Below, piece after piece: positions 1-12,057 of a stretch of 39,449 nucleotides of DNA. The notes beneath the pieces are model-generated. The model made no database searches. It saw nothing but the letters and a program-made list of their open reading frames with translations, and was not told where the DNA came from. Position 1 is the first letter of the stretch, and each line of letters opens with the position of its first letter. Made by a program: the position numbers and the translations under genes. Source of the DNA: Schoenoplectus triqueter (lineage: Eukaryota; Streptophyta; Magnoliopsida; Poales; Cyperaceae); the NCBI GenBank assembly GCA_964058805.1, contig CAXKVV010000663.1:1-39449 (forward strand), read 5' to 3'.

Positions 1-2
1 GG

Positions 3-1955
3 ATGGTGAGTGTGGGGGATATTCCTTGTCCGCTTGTGGATTCAGTTATGGTGCCGGTTGTGGAGACCGAACCGGGAAATGATGAAATTCAGGCTCAGGG
101 GGAGTTAAGGGTGTATACGAGAAGAAGAAAGCAGAATGAGGAAGCAGTGCCTACAGTGCCACTTGTGCCAAGTCCCTCGTCCCTGCCTCCTCCGACTCCT
201 GAGACACCTACACCATCCACTTCAGATTCAGAGTACACAGGTGATATGATTCCTCTTTCTCCTCCTCCCACTCCCCTATCGATAAGGAGGACTTCTCGCA
301 GCAATGCAGGAGTTCCCCCTGATCGATATGGTTTTCCACATGATATTGCTCAGTTTGTCTCTTACTCTAACATATCACCTGTGCATGGAGCATTCATTGC
401 ATCATTGGACATTGTCTCTATCCCTAAGTGTTGGCAGGTTGCTAAAGAGGATCCAAAGTGGAAAGCTGCCATGCTAGAGGAACTTGAGTCCCTAGATAAG
501 AATAAAACCTGGGAGCTCGTGTCACTACCACCAGGCAAGAAGGCGGTTGGCTGCAAATGGGTCTTTACGGTGAAGCAAAACTCGGAGGGTCGGGTTGAGT
601 GCTACAAAGCCCGATTGGTGGCAAAGAGGTACAGTCAGACTTATGGCATTGACTATGATGAGACATTTGCACCCGTGGCAAAGATGAGCACAGTACGGAC
701 ACTGATTTCCTTGGTTGCAAATGGGGGTTGGAAGCTATACCAGCTCGATGTGAAGAATGCTTTTCTCCATGGTGATTTGCTGGAGGAGGTGTACATGGAG
801 ATACAATCAGATTTTGGCACGAAACAAACGGATGGTAAGGTGTGCAGGCTCAAGAAGTCACTCTACGGGCTGAAGCAGTCCCCTCGGGCCTGGTTTGACA
901 GATTTAGGAGATCTATGGTAGACATGGGGTATCGACAGACCAATGCAGACCATACGGTGTTCTTCCGACGACATGTAGGCCATATTACAGTGCTTGCAGT
1001 ATATGTAGATGACATGATTATCTCGGGAGATGATGAGAGTGAAATTGCATTGCTAAAGAAGAAATTGGGAAAGGAGTTTGAGGTGAAAGACTTGGGACAA
1101 TTGAGGTACTTCCTTGGGATTGAGATAGCTCGTGGTGCAGAGGGAATTGTCTTATCTCAGAGGAAGTATGTGCTGGATCTGCTTACAGAAACAGGTATGC
1201 TGGGTTGTAGACCCGCAGTTTCTCCCATTGACTAGAAGTTCAAGCTTAGTGCTAAGGCTGGAGAGCCAGTTGATAGAGAGAGGTACCAAAGGATGGTTGG
1301 TCGCCTGATCTATTTGAGCCACACTCGTCCTGACATATCCTTTGTTATGAGTGTGGTGAGTCGCTATATGCATGATCCCAGAGAAGGTCACATGGATGCT
1401 GTGTACCAGATTCTGAGGTACTTGAAAAGTGCACCTGAAAAGGGGTTGATCTTCAGGAAGAATGGACATCTGAACATTGAGGGTTATTGTGATTCAGACT
1501 GGGCTAGTTGTTCTGATGATAGAAAGTCCACGTCTGGATATTGCATGTTTGTAGGGGGCAATCTGGTCTCCTGGAAGAGCAAGAAGCAAACAGTGGTTGC
1601 GAGGTCCATAGCTGAGGTAGAATACAGGGCCATGGCCCTAAGTGTGGCAGAAATGCTGTGGTTGAGAGCTCTGTTGTTGGAGCTCAAGATGGACCAAGGG
1701 ACCCAAATGAAGTTGTGATGTGATAACAAGTCAGCCATCAGCATCGCCAACAACCCAGTGCAGCATGACAGAACCAAGCATATCGAGATCGATAGGTTCT
1801 TCATCAAGGAGAAGTTGAACAGTGGACTCCTGGAGTTAGGTCATGTTTCAACTAAAGACCAGACAGCCGATTGTTTGACGAAAGGACTCAATTCTTTGGA
1901 TTTAGCGAGATGATGTGACAAGATGAGCCTAGTGGATATCTTTTGCCCATCTTGA
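3..1955 (+). pseudogene. copia pol polyprotein, reverse transcriptase and RNase H, broken
   Basis: The frame enters from the window edge with a proline-rich linker (about residues 45-95) and then the RVT_2 domain. Visible are a WK(A/V)AM-type motif, the block QLDVKNAFLHGDL with the first catalytic Asp, and YVDDM with the other two. RNase H follows at about 1480-1800 with YCDSDWA, AEVEYRAMA and DNKSA, so its acidic residues are kept. The frame is unbroken by indels but has stops at 1233-1235, 1716-1718 (where a Trp is usual before CDNKS) and 1911-1913; the natural end is probably the TGA at 1953-1955. The enzyme would copy element RNA into DNA in virus-like particles. With at least two clear nonsense codons it cannot make full-length pol. 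The first Met at 3 is internal, not the real start. Confidence 0.92.
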
Positions 1956-1962
1956 GGGGGAG
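1951..1962 (+). promoter_or_regulatory. polypurine tract of the copia element
   Basis: The run CTTGAGGGGGAG directly abuts the TG that opens the LTR. A G-rich tract there is the usual plus-strand primer of copia elements. Confidence 0.8.
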
Positions 1963-2170
1963 TGTTGAGATATTGTATGTTTTACGGGTTTCTAGGGACC
2001 TAGAGATAAATAGATTAAAAATCAGGGGTTATTTGTAAGAAGACATGTAAGGCTTATATAAGCCCAAATGATCATTATTCAATACACATAAAATATTTTG
2101 CACTTTTCAGTTTTATTTAATAATCTTCCTCCCAGAGCTTGTTTAATTATTACTGGATTTGTTTCTGACA
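1963..2170 (+). repeat. 3' LTR of the copia element
   Basis: It starts TGTTGAGATATTG right after the PPT. A TATA-like stretch (cttatataagccc) lies near 2053, followed by a pyrimidine-poor leader and a probable end at ...TTTCTGACA. The 3' border is inferred from the CA dinucleotide only, because the 5' LTR and the target duplication are not in the window. Confidence 0.7.
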
Positions 2171-2619
2171 GCTTGGTCTCTCAAATACAAATAACATCTG
2201 GCTTCTTTGAATATATAAAATTATTTACTGTGGATCTTTTATCCTTGTCATTCAGTCCTCTGACGTTCTAACTCAAGATTGAGAATTTTCTATGAATTTG
2301 ACTCATTGACCCTTATTTGATTTCTCATGTAACATTTGTCAAAGTACAAAGATATTCTGATAAACCCCTCTATCTCACTTTTCCTCATCATAATCTTCAA
2401 AACACCTCCCTCCATTTTCAAACTATTCTCACAAACTCTAATCTAATTTTCCTAATAAAAATAAGAAAACAACATTTTCCTAACATACATCAGCTCTTCA
2501 ACCATCTTATTTAAACTAACTAATATATCAGTACAACTTCTCTTCATCTTGTGATCCATTTACTTCATTTCTTCACAGGAAAACATCATACATTTTCTTT
2601 ACCAATACCGACTAGTGTA
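2171..2619. other. gene-free stretch between copia LTR and DUF4283 relic
   Basis: No convincing coding sequence. A 65-codon open frame at 2317-2514 has low-complexity composition and no recognisable motif. The right part may be 3' flank of the minus-strand relic. Confidence 0.6.
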
Positions 2620-4182
2620 CCGGAGTATCTAGTCTAGCTGCTTCATCTCCCATTCTATTGCTTTCTCAATCTGTAATTGGAGCTGTCCATCAATCTCTAT
2701 CCCTGTGGCTTGAAACAAGGAAAGAGCTTCTCCAAGTTGAATTGGATCATTCTTTATCTTTAGTTAAAGGGCAGTTGAGTCTTAGTCCTTTTAATTGAAC
2801 CTTTTTGCACTTTTGTCTTGTTAGAAATTTCTCTCTCATTACTTGCTTTGTTGCGAAGTCTTGGGCTTCTTCTTAATCCAATATGAGTTGAATTGATTGA
2901 TGTGTTCATGGCTTGCTCTTGTCTCACTAGTAAAGCTGAGTTGCTAGGATGTTGCTGCACTTCATCTGATTCTGACCAGATAAGTAACTCTTCTTAATTT
3001 ACCGTTGGAGCTGGTAATATGATGGATTTGTTTCTTCCTTCAACTTCTGGTATTCACTGCCAGCATTGATGTTGAAAGCCACTCTTTAGTTCTCGCTACC
3101 TGAGTCTTTGACATGATGAAATAACAATTGGAGAGATTGAGAGTGGTGATTGCTTTGGGCAAGGACATTGTAATAGTAATTTTTCCAGGGAGGATGTTTG
3201 TGCTGATGAAATTACTATTCACCCAATTAAATAAAGTGACTTCTTTGAGATTTGGATTTTGAATATTATTTTGTTTCTTCTGTGTCAATATGATCAATTC
3301 CTTAGAAGTGAGTGTAGTATTTTTCTCTATAACTCTGCTTTTTCTTATCACCTTTGGCACCCAAATTTGTTTCACTTTTTCTTTTACTGACTCTTTGGGC
3401 ATCCACTTCATCCGGTTAGTACGAGTCACCCCTGCATATGATCGGCCTCTAACTGGTCCTCTTTTGTTAGGCCTAGATTCTTGTGGAGTGGCATTATTTC
3501 CCTCCAATGGTTTTTCAACATGATCTTGTCTATCATGCCTGTCAGGTGGTGGTGAAGGTGGGTCACTAACAACTTCAAACCAACGATGAATGTGCACATC
3601 TATTATCGTTGCATAAGCTCTTTCTCTGAAGAGGATGTGCTTGTGAATGTCTCTCGGATGCTCTCCTTCAATAACCATTCTTAACTCCATAAATTATCCT
3701 GATGGCAATGCATAGGGGTAGATTCTAATTGGATAACCAAATCTCTGCACTAAGCGTGTAATTTCAGTTCTGGACCAGGTTTGGAGAGGAGCTCCTCTTA
3801 GCGCTATCCAAGTGTGGAAGCTTAGTGGGTAAAACATCATATTGAATCTTGGTTCCCAAACATGCACATCAAACTCTAGATCAGTGCCAACAATTCTTTA
3901 TGGTCCCATTGAAGCCACATGGCTTCTGTTATTATGGCCTGGACATAGAACAATGTAGTGTGCAAGTCTATAGGAATAAACTTCAAAATTATTGGGTGTC
4001 CATCCTATCCAAGCTGCTATGGCAGTAGCTATTGGTACCTTCAGATCCGGATTGCGTGCTCCCCTACGAAGAATTACCAAACCAGCTCTATATAGATATT
4101 GAGTATATTGATTCAAGTGCTCACGAGATTCAAAGTATACTGTTGTTACATCAGGTCTCTCTTCATAAAAATTCTCGGCCAT
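2620..4182 (-). pseudogene. DUF4283-type reading frame (retroelement-related), broken
   Basis: On the minus strand a frame starts at Met 4182-4180 (MAENFYEERPD) and runs to about 3040 with two in-frame stops, at 3900-3898 and 3696-3694. The middle part reads WIALRGAPLQTWSRTEI, the core of the DUF4283-like domain seen in many plant hypothetical proteins, some of them LINE- or zinc-knuckle-related. A basic, proline-rich segment follows (SPPPDRHDRQ). After a frameshift near 3000, the 2960-2760 frame carries the RRSPRL motif typical of the C-terminal part of these proteins, and a helical stretch ending near 2620 (GEALSLFQATGIEIDGQ) fits the same family after another shift. The function of the family is unknown; a nucleic-acid-binding role is inferred. 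Just upstream of the Met, 4199-4262 contains a local duplication of about 50 bp. Confidence 0.7.
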
Positions 4183-4452
4183 TGTTTGATTGGAGGAATG
4201 TTTCTGATTTTTTGAAGCTTGTAACTTTTCAGAAATGCAGATGGAATGTTTCTGATTTTTTGAGAGCAATTACTTGTTCTCACCACAGCTTCTAATTCCT
4301 AAGGGTCCGTTTGGCAAATCAAAGAATAGCTTTGAAAGAGTGGTAATTTTGGAAGAGTGATAGAATAGTATTTTTTTTGGAAGAGTGGTATTCTTGACTA
4401 TTCGGAAGAGCGAAAATATCGTTTGACAGTTGTTACTCAGAATAGTTAAAAT

Positions 4453-4809
4453 ATGAATAATTATGATACTAATAATGATGATGATGATGATAATAGTAAA
4501 ATAATAATCATAACAGTAAGATAATAATAATAAAGTAATAAAAAATAATCATAATAAATAATAATATTATAATAGTAATATAATAAAAATATAAACATAA
4601 TCATAATATAGTAATATAATAATAAAAAAATTATAATTACCATCATAATTATAATAATTATAATAATAAATAATCATAATTTTAATCATAATCATAATCA
4701 TGATAATAATAATTATAGTCATAATCATAATAATATAATCATAATCATAATCATAATAATATAATAATATAATAATAAAAATATAATCATAATCATAAAA
4801 ATAATTATA

Positions 4810-4846
<37 letters not shown>

Positions 4847-5372
4847 TAATCATAACTATAATCAACATATAATAATATAATACAACATAATAAAATAATA
4901 ATAAAGTATTAAAAAATAATCATAATAAATAATAATATTATAATAGTAATATAATAAAAATATAAATATAATCATAATATAGTAATATAATAATAATAAA
5001 ATATAATTACAATCATAATTATAATAATATAATAATAATAAGTAATCATAATAATATAATAATAAAAATATAATCATAAAAATAACAATAATTAAAAATA
5101 ATTATAATAATATAATAATAAATTAATCATCACTATAATAAACATATAATAATATAATACAACATAATAAAATAATAATAAATAATCATAATCATAATCA
5201 TAATCATCATAATATAATAATAAATAATCTTGATCATAATAATATAATAATAAAATAATTATATTTATATTTATAATATAATAATCATAATATTAAAATT
5301 ATATTTATAATAATAATAAATAATATAATAATATAATAATACTAAATCATAATATAATAATATAATATAATA
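4453..5372. repeat. ATAAT/CATAAT imperfect microsatellite inside the Tourist-like element
   Basis: About 0.9 kb composed almost only of A and T with scattered C in the pattern (C)ATAAT and runs of (TAA)n, for example around 4815-4845. Blocks of about 400 bp are partly duplicated: the stretch near 4505-4625 resembles 4885-5000. Long frames here (4461-4646 and 4862-5077, minus) are low-complexity artefacts. Confidence 0.9.
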
Positions 5373-5403
5373 TAATCAAACAATAATCGCTATTCCGACG
5401 AGA

Positions 5404-5446
5404 GCTAATCCGGTATTCCACCTATATGTTGGTATACCGGATTAGC
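5404..5446. repeat. perfect 13-bp hairpin near the right end of Tourist-like copy 1
   Basis: GCTAATCCGGTAT at 5404-5416 pairs with ATACCGGATTAGC at 5434-5446 across a 17-nt loop. The second copy of the element has the same place shortened to GCTAATC..GATTAGC. Confidence 0.85.
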
Positions 5447-5558
5447 ACTATTCCGCACTCTTCTACTTAGTCTAAAATTCGTTTGGCAAATTAATTCATC
5501 GGAATAGCTATTCTATTCTAACTTTTTGCTATTCCATTGGGTGCCAAACGGACCCTAA

Positions 5559-7889
5559 ATTATTTGACATTGGCTGATCATAATCATCTCATTCACAGTA
5601 TAATATCAAAATTTAATCACTTGCTTAACCTAATTCCAACAATCATTTTTGTATTTTATACTCTCAACTGACAGATATAATAGGCAGCAGATCTGGTGCC
5701 GGTGTCATCTCTTTTATGACAAGAGGTACCTCCTCGATGTTGCTTATTTTAGTCTCCTTAGAATAGCTATCCTTAAGTTGCTGGAAACGTGGAAGCCATC
5801 AAGTTGAAAAGGAGCATGTACATATTTATGAAAGAAAGCTGGAAATTTTTATACTTCAACTTCACTCGCTGGCTTCTGAAGGCCAGCAACGAAAAGGTTA
5901 CTGGTTTCTCAGGAAATTTTCTGGTTTTCAGCACTTTATCTGCAATTTCAGTAAATTTTTAGTATTTTTCTGGATTTTCAGTACTTTAAGCTTTTTGTAC
6001 TTTGATGTTTAAGCTATTTGTATTGAACCTGTAGCTATTTGTACTTTGATATTTAAGCTATTTATATTGAACCTCAATTTGTATTGATGTTTGAGCTGTT
6101 TCATGGACAATAAAAGGGATAATCACTAATTACTCGGTATTCGATGTTTGTACTATTAAGGAATAATCACTAATTATTGAAGTTCCAGTGGCAATTACTC
6201 TGGATTTGAAACCTACAATTCATGACACCAAGATATTACCAAGTACTTTAGTGCGTTAAATATAAGATCAGTGCAGTTAAATATAACAATTTTTTTTTTC
6301 AAGTGATGCAACAGAGATGGAAATTCGATCTGATTATTCCACCATAACGTCATGAACTCCACATTATGCATGCTCATAGAGTTATCACACTGGGCATTAA
6401 TTACACTGGACACAAAATAATAAACTTTTGTTTTTAATAAAGAAACATGTCTTACGGAATTCAAAATAACAAACTATATCTTACAACAAAAATTAAGCAA
6501 CAAGATTGTACAAACATTGAGCAAGTCCGCCGATTGATATTCAAACGCTTCTCATATCTGGTGCCATTGTCTCGACCTGAAGGTATCTCTCCGGTCTGGA
6601 ATCCATACTACTTATGCTTCAATAAAATCATAATTAAACGGAAGCAATCAAGTGATTAATTAGAAGGGACATTGCGGATATCTCTCATTTCGGAAATGGC
6701 AGCAGCTACTGAGCTCATGTTTTTCAAATTCTACCTTGTGATGATCGAACCAAATTTTCAAGTGCTTAATTTCCTCTTATTACTTTTTATTTAGGGGGAT
6801 CCAGTGCCATGGGAGAGGTGTGCTGGAAACAAATTCCTTTTTTCTTAGTTTAATTTCCTAGAAAACCAGAAGTTGTTTTCTGCGATATTGTACAAATTTG
6901 AACCCAAATTCTTTGATCAAGACCTGATACCCAAATTTGAACCATAACATGTTTTATGTAATTTGTTTACTTATTTATTCACATAAGAAGGTTTAGCTAT
7001 GGTATATTTCCGTGCATCCATTGTAAGGATAAGCAAAAAAGATCAACCAATTCAGAGTATAAAGTTATAAACAAACAATAACATGGCATCATTAGGTAAT
7101 TTGTTCTTTGTACCACAACGTTTCAATGTAGGTGGTACTAAGGGTGTTTTTCTGTAATGATGGTAAAATGAAGTTGGAGAATGGATTGGTCAATTGCCAT
7201 GTATGCAAAGGAGCAGGGTTTTTTTTTTCCCCACATTTTCTCTCTATATTTTACTTTGCACATAGAATGAATTACAAAGCTATACTTTAAAGCATTTGTA
7301 CTTGGAACCTACTCAGCTCAGAATTGTATTTGCAACTTGCTTGTATAAATGTCTTGAATAACCTGAGCCTCCACAGTTTAATTTTACATAAAATCAACCC
7401 TGAAATAAAAATAAAAATAAAAAACTTTAAGAGTCTTTCGACACAGTAGATCAGAAAATACTAAGAAGAGAGTAAATAGATATAAATAGCATGGCATTAG
7501 TGGTATCAATAGACATAAGCTGGATGATAAAAATCTTTCTACAGTACTAATCATTTTTTAGAGGAAGTGCTGTCTGTTTACAAAAAAATAATTAGACAAA
7601 GAAAACGTGGTAAGATATCTACACCACTAAAAGGCACAAAAATTCATGTTGTGTGCTCCTCACCCAACGTCCACAGAAATTAACAACTCAAATTCATATC
7701 ATTCAAACACAAAAATTGAAGTATAGCACACAAGTGAAATATTAGGACACAGTTAAATAAAGATCAAGTACAGGATAAATGTCTTGAATAACCTGTTCAG
7801 GATTAAGGAACCAAGTACAAAACTAATCGTTATTCTCAATTAACAAAAGAACAAACTATTGTATACTATTTCAGGATTAAGGAACCAAT
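5559..7889. other. gene-free region with short local duplications
   Basis: No gene seen. Around 5990-6090 a unit of about 48 bp (AGCTATTTGTACTTTGAT...) occurs twice. The phrase AAATGTCTTGAATAACCTG occurs near 7348 and again near 7776, and TTCAGGATTAAGGAACCAA near 7797 and 7872, so this stretch contains small segmental duplications. A 70-codon frame at 6447-6659 has mixed composition but no motif I know; it could be an exon relic. Confidence 0.55.
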
Positions 7890-7897
7890 CTTTATGG

Positions 7898-8498
7898 CAT
7901 AGATGTTAGTATCTTATGATTCAAGATACGAATCTTATGATACGATATAATTTAGAGGCCGATAGATATAAATCTTACGATACGATACAATTTCAGGGTC
8001 AATAAATACGAATTTACGTTTTGTATCTATGGAGAGGGGATTTGCACGAATCCTTAGCGAATCTCTAACAAATCCTGACCCGAAAATATATAAGTGACAC
8101 TTTAAAAATATTGAATAAAAGTATAAATTTTAATGTATGAAATAAATATGTATATTAAATTCCTATTTGGTATTTCATTCTAAAAATATATATTGAATTT
8201 ATATGTGGTTGATTGAAAGAAAATATTTTTTATTTGTACTTATGTTATTTGAATTATCATAGAACTATAATAAGAGTAGTGTTCATATCATAACATGCAT
8301 GTTATGCTAGTATAATGTATAAATGTGTTCAAATATTATATTACAGTGATTCTCAAATAGAAAAAAAATACAATATGTCTCGTTAGTTATTTTAATTCAT
8401 TTTAAGATAAATTTAGTGTATCTTAATGATACGATACGACACATGATACGATATAAAATATAACGATTTACAATACAAAATACTATTGAACATCTATA
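7898..8498. mobile_element. hAT-like MITE with GATACGATA-rich ends
   Basis: The left end CATAGATGTTAGTA and right end TACTATTGAACATCTATA form imperfect inverted termini. They are flanked by an 8-bp direct repeat with one mismatch, CTTTATGG (7890-7897) and CTTTGTGG (8499-8506), as expected for hAT insertion. Inside, multiple GATACGATA motifs occur near both ends (about 7915-7990 and 8425-8460), possibly transposase-binding subterminal repeats. There is no coding capacity. Confidence 0.65.
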
Positions 8499-8599
8499 CT
8501 TTGTGGTACATTCGTTCAAAAATATGTATGTAAGGAGTTTTAAATTGGAGGCGGAAGAAAGTAATGAAAAATCTCGTCGTGTCATGATGAGACCACACA

Positions 8600-9036
8600 G
8601 AGGCGGATGCAAAGAGAGTCACGGGATAGTTATTTTTTATTTTGAAAATAGTACTTTTAAATAATATTTTAAATAATATTTTGATATATTTTTTTTCTGA
8701 AAAAGAATTGTTCCTTCTAAATTATTTGATAATTATTTTATTAAAAGAATTTTTATATCGGGTAAAATAAAATAATTATATAAAGATTTCAAAATATAAA
8801 GTTTCATAGAGAAAAACTTTCTTTATCAATTTGATTATTTAGTATTCTGAGTTTTATTTTGTTGTTATTTTTAATAAATAAAAGAATATTATTTTGATAG
8901 TTTTTTAGTAGATAAGAATATATATTAAATTATTATTTTTTATTTAGTATCCGATTAGTTAATGAGTTTGAATCTGTTAAACTATTATAATCTGATAATT
9001 GTCCTCCCTCCGGTCAAAATTCTGCATCCGCACTTA
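8600..9036. mobile_element. Mutator-like or similar MITE with 10-bp target duplication
   Basis: AGACCACACA occurs at 8590-8599 and again at 9037-9046. Between the copies the ends read GAGGCGGATGCA and TGCATCCGCACTTA, a short inverted repeat built on GCGGATGCA. Elements with a GGCGGATGCA/TGCATCCGC end are common in plant genomes. A 9-10 bp duplication suggests Mutator-like mobilisation. The body is AT-rich and non-coding. Confidence 0.7.
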
Positions 9037-9046
9037 AGACCACACA

Positions 9047-10065
9047 TTCTTTCTTGACAAATTTGCTGTGCAAAAATGTTTCATTGTGAAAGGATAGGCC
9101 AAGTTAACATAAATGACTTGTATAAGAATTAAGCTAAGCGGTAGGAAGCCACCCAATACGGAAATCTCTTTGATGGGGATTAGGGAGAGGTTATTGATTG
9201 TCTTTCCCATCATCTCTAATTTTCTACTTTTCATTTAGTAATTATCTTCTAATTTTTTTTGTTAACTTTTCATTCTTCGTTCACCTTTTCATCGCTCCAT
9301 TTTCAAAAAATAGTTTGTTAAAGTTCCCTCATTTGAGTCGTCATGTCATGAGTTATCTAAAAAGAAAGATTTTGCTTCTACTTCAACAAACTCAAATAAA
9401 TTCAAAAAAACGGAGTCTTGCATTGTACCCAATAAATAATATGTCCAATAAAAATAAAAATAAAATCATCGAGTTACTTTTAAAAAAATGTGCTTCCTGA
9501 AATTTGTAATATAGAGATAAAATTATTTAGATTACTAAAGTAAAAAAAATAATTTTGAGTTCATTTAAGATCATATATTATTTAATTTTAAATTGAAAGC
9601 TTTTCTTTTTGTACTTTTTTATGAATAAAATCCTCTTTAAATGAAAATAATTGACTCGGAGTTTGGATGTTCAAAGAAAAAAAACTAAGCTGCAGGAGGG
9701 ATAGATATTTTCGTTTATAAATTTGGAAAACAGTAGGGTTCTTTCGTACTTCCAAATTTTCTTATGTGAAAACCATTTCCCACCTTAAAAAAGCGCACTA
9801 TGTAGTGGACACAAAAGCGAAGTTTAAAGATTCTCATTTGCAATGAAGGCAATGGCAAAAACTTTTAGCTTTTACATTACAAAATCATAAAAGTTTCCTT
9901 CCAACAAATGCATTTTTTTTTAAATCATAAAGGAAATATTATGGACACATATTATTGATATTATTATCGATATGATTTTATAAACATATTAAATGAGCTA
10001 TTATGCAACTTAATTTATACAATATTTCTATTATTTAATTTGAATACTAATATACATAATTATTC
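9047..10065. other. gene-free AT-rich stretch
   Basis: No gene, RNA or repeat structure recognised apart from A/T runs. The frame at 9198-9500 is low-complexity and has no motif. Confidence 0.55.
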
Positions 10066-10197
10066 ACAACAACAACAACAACAAAGCCTTTAATCCCAAA
10101 TAAATTGGGGTAAGCTAGAAATGAAACCCAATCGGAAAATATAAGATCAAAGATCTCAAATATCAGTGATAATAATGAATATGATGGAAGAAAAATA
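10066..10197 (-). mobile_element. SINE-like retroposon with (TTG)n tail, copy 1
   Basis: Read on the minus strand it begins TTCTTCCATCATATTC and runs through GATCTTTGATCTTATA and CCGATTGGGTTTCAT. It ends GGGATTAAAGGCTTTGTTGTTG. The ending matches the 3' region of plant Au/TS-type SINEs, which finish in TTG repeats. No tRNA-like A and B boxes are present at the 5' side. A near-identical copy in the opposite orientation is at 16021-16150. Target duplications are not clear here because the flanks are simple sequence. Confidence 0.8.
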
Positions 10198-10310
10198 AAT
10201 AAATAATAATAATAATAATATTATATAAATAAATATGATAATGATAATGATAATATGCTAATAATAGTAGCAATAATAACAATAATAATAATAGTACAAT
10301 AAACCTCTAT
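10198..10310. repeat. AAT/ATG microsatellite beside the SINE
   Basis: Runs of AATAAT and ATAATG with interruptions directly abut the 5' side of the SINE. Confidence 0.7.
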
Positions 10311-11370
10311 TATAAAATCTATTTCTAAATCCTAAAATCCTATTTTAAAACCTATTTTAAAACATAATTATTCATTTAATTGAAATTATAACAGTACTAC
10401 ACAAAATAAATTTATATAATAAAATTATTAACATGCTTAATAATTTATTTAATGTGTATAATAAAGTTTGTATCAGCAATAATATTAATAATCATATCCA
10501 CGTATCGGCTTGTAATCATAAAATCATAAATGACTCCCAATTTATTTTCTTTATTAGATCTATCTCTTTCCCTTTAGAAATCCTCAGAATTGTCTTGCAT
10601 CTATTTCTTTTTACTTCTTTTAAATTGGTCACATTTCAGAAGGGAAACACTAAAACAGCGATTGCTTTATTAAGTTTCGGCAGCTTTAGTCGGAGTCCAA
10701 GTATCATATTAATATCATATAAACATTACTACATGACACGGTGTCACCTGATACTAATTTTTTTATACCTGATTTACCGTTTACGTGATGACTCGTGTAT
10801 TAATTTGTTCAGTTTTTCATGCACTATGTTCTTTTTTTCACCTCTCGTTGCATCTCTTTGTTTTGTGAGACGAAAAATCCATATCATCTATATGAATCGT
10901 GATGTAACTGGATGATGAGAAAAGCACAAGTAACAGTAATATGGTACTACATGAATTGTAATGTAAGTTGGATAATAAGTGATGTAAATGGGATGATAAG
11001 AAAAAATAGTAACAATAAATGGTACATACATTAGTAGGCCGGCACCTTTAGTTGTGTAAAATATAAAATATTTTACTTATATTTTTAAAGACGCGACTAA
11101 CAGTACCCAGCGTTAATCCCTCAAAAAAAAATCCCCACAAATGACTTTTTATTTTCAAAAAGTTTCGCTCAACTGCGCTTAATAAATTTTCTTTTTTCAC
11201 ACGTGATCATTTCTCCGTTAAATAAAGACCATCTACACAAAACCCACGTGATAATTTACGAAACGCTAAACTCATGTTATATGTAATCATATTGTTCATG
11301 TATTTATATGAGTGGTATTTAAAATATTTTACAAATATTTAGATTTCTATTTTTATATAATTTAATTTAT
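10311..11370. other. gene-free AT-rich stretch
   Basis: A 160-codon frame (10433-10915) exists, but it is rich in Phe, Ile, Ser and Tyr as expected of random AT-rich DNA and shows no domain. Nothing else is recognised. Confidence 0.5.
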
Positions 11371-12057
11371 TTATGTTAGTTATTGAGATATGTATCATAC
11401 GTATTTAATTATTTATTATAAGTATTTATATACAATATCTAAGTATTTAGATTTCTTACATAGTTATTTAGATATGTGTTTTAGGTGTTTAGATATGTGT
11501 TATGGGTATTTAAGTATAATATCTAGGTATTTTGATTTCTTATTTAGATATTTAGATATGTGTTCTAGTTATTTAAATATTTATTCTGGATATTTAGATA
11601 TGTGTTTTGAGTATTTAAGTATAATATCTAGGTATTTAAATTTTTATTTATTTAGGTATTTAGATATATGTTCTAGGTATTTAGATATGTGTTCTGAGTA
11701 TTTAAGTATAATATCTAGGTATTTTGATTTCTTATTTAGGTATTTAGAGATGTGTTATGGGTATTTTGATATTTGTTCTGGGTATTTAGATATGCGTTCT
11801 GAGTATTTAAATATAATATCTAGGTATTTAGATTTTTTTTATTTAGGTATTGAGATATGTGTTATGGTTATTTAAGTATAATATCTAGGTATTTAGATTT
11901 CTTATTTAGGTATTTAGAGATGTGTTCTGGGTATTTAGATATTTATTCTAGATATTTAGATTTGAGTTCTGAGTATTTAAGTATAATATCTAAGTATTTA
12001 GATTTTTTATTTAGGTATCTAGATATGTGTTCTGAGTATTTAAATATTATTTATATG
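11371..12057. repeat. minisatellite of 21-bp monomers with 105-bp higher-order unit
   Basis: The core monomer is GGTATTTAGATATGTGTTCTG, about 21 bp, and there are roughly 30 monomers. Because 21 is a multiple of three the array stays open and would read as heptads such as YLDMCSG, YLSIISR and YLDFLFR. The variants come in a fixed order of five (YLSIISR, YxDFLFR, YLxMCxx, YxxIxSx, YLDxxSE-type), giving a 105-bp period repeated at least four times with small slips. One such slip near 11845 shifts the frame. I read this as repeat DNA, not a gene. Confidence 0.85.

Larger units (their letters stand above)
1..2170 (+). mobile_element. Ty1/copia LTR retrotransposon, 3' part
   Basis: Seen: an open frame with copia-type reverse transcriptase and RNase H, then a purine-rich tract and a short terminal repeat that begins TGTTGAGATATTG and ends in CA. 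The 5' LTR, gag, protease and integrase lie outside the window. The order (pol, PPT, LTR) gives plus orientation. The LTR of about 208 bp and the RNase H sequence would suit an Ale/Retrofit-like copia lineage, but that is a guess. The pol frame has premature stops, so this copy is inactive. Confidence 0.93.
4303..5555. mobile_element. Tourist-like (PIF/Harbinger) MITE with internal AT array, copy 1
   Basis: The inverted ends are GGGTCCGTTTGGCA at 4303 and TGCCAAACGGACCC ending at 5555. They are flanked by the 3-bp direct repeat TAA (4300-4302 and 5556-5558), the hallmark of PIF/Harbinger insertion. About 150 bp on the left and 180 bp on the right are ordinary sequence shared with a second copy at 19158-20237; the middle is an ATAAT-rich array. 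No transposase is encoded, so it would need one in trans. Confidence 0.9.

Noticed and set aside
4461..5077. Minus-strand open frames rich in Ile, Leu and Tyr
   Set aside because: They lie wholly in the ATAAT array; the composition follows from the repeat.
10433..10915. 160-codon open frame
   Set aside because: No domain or motif; hydrophobic composition is what random AT-rich DNA gives.
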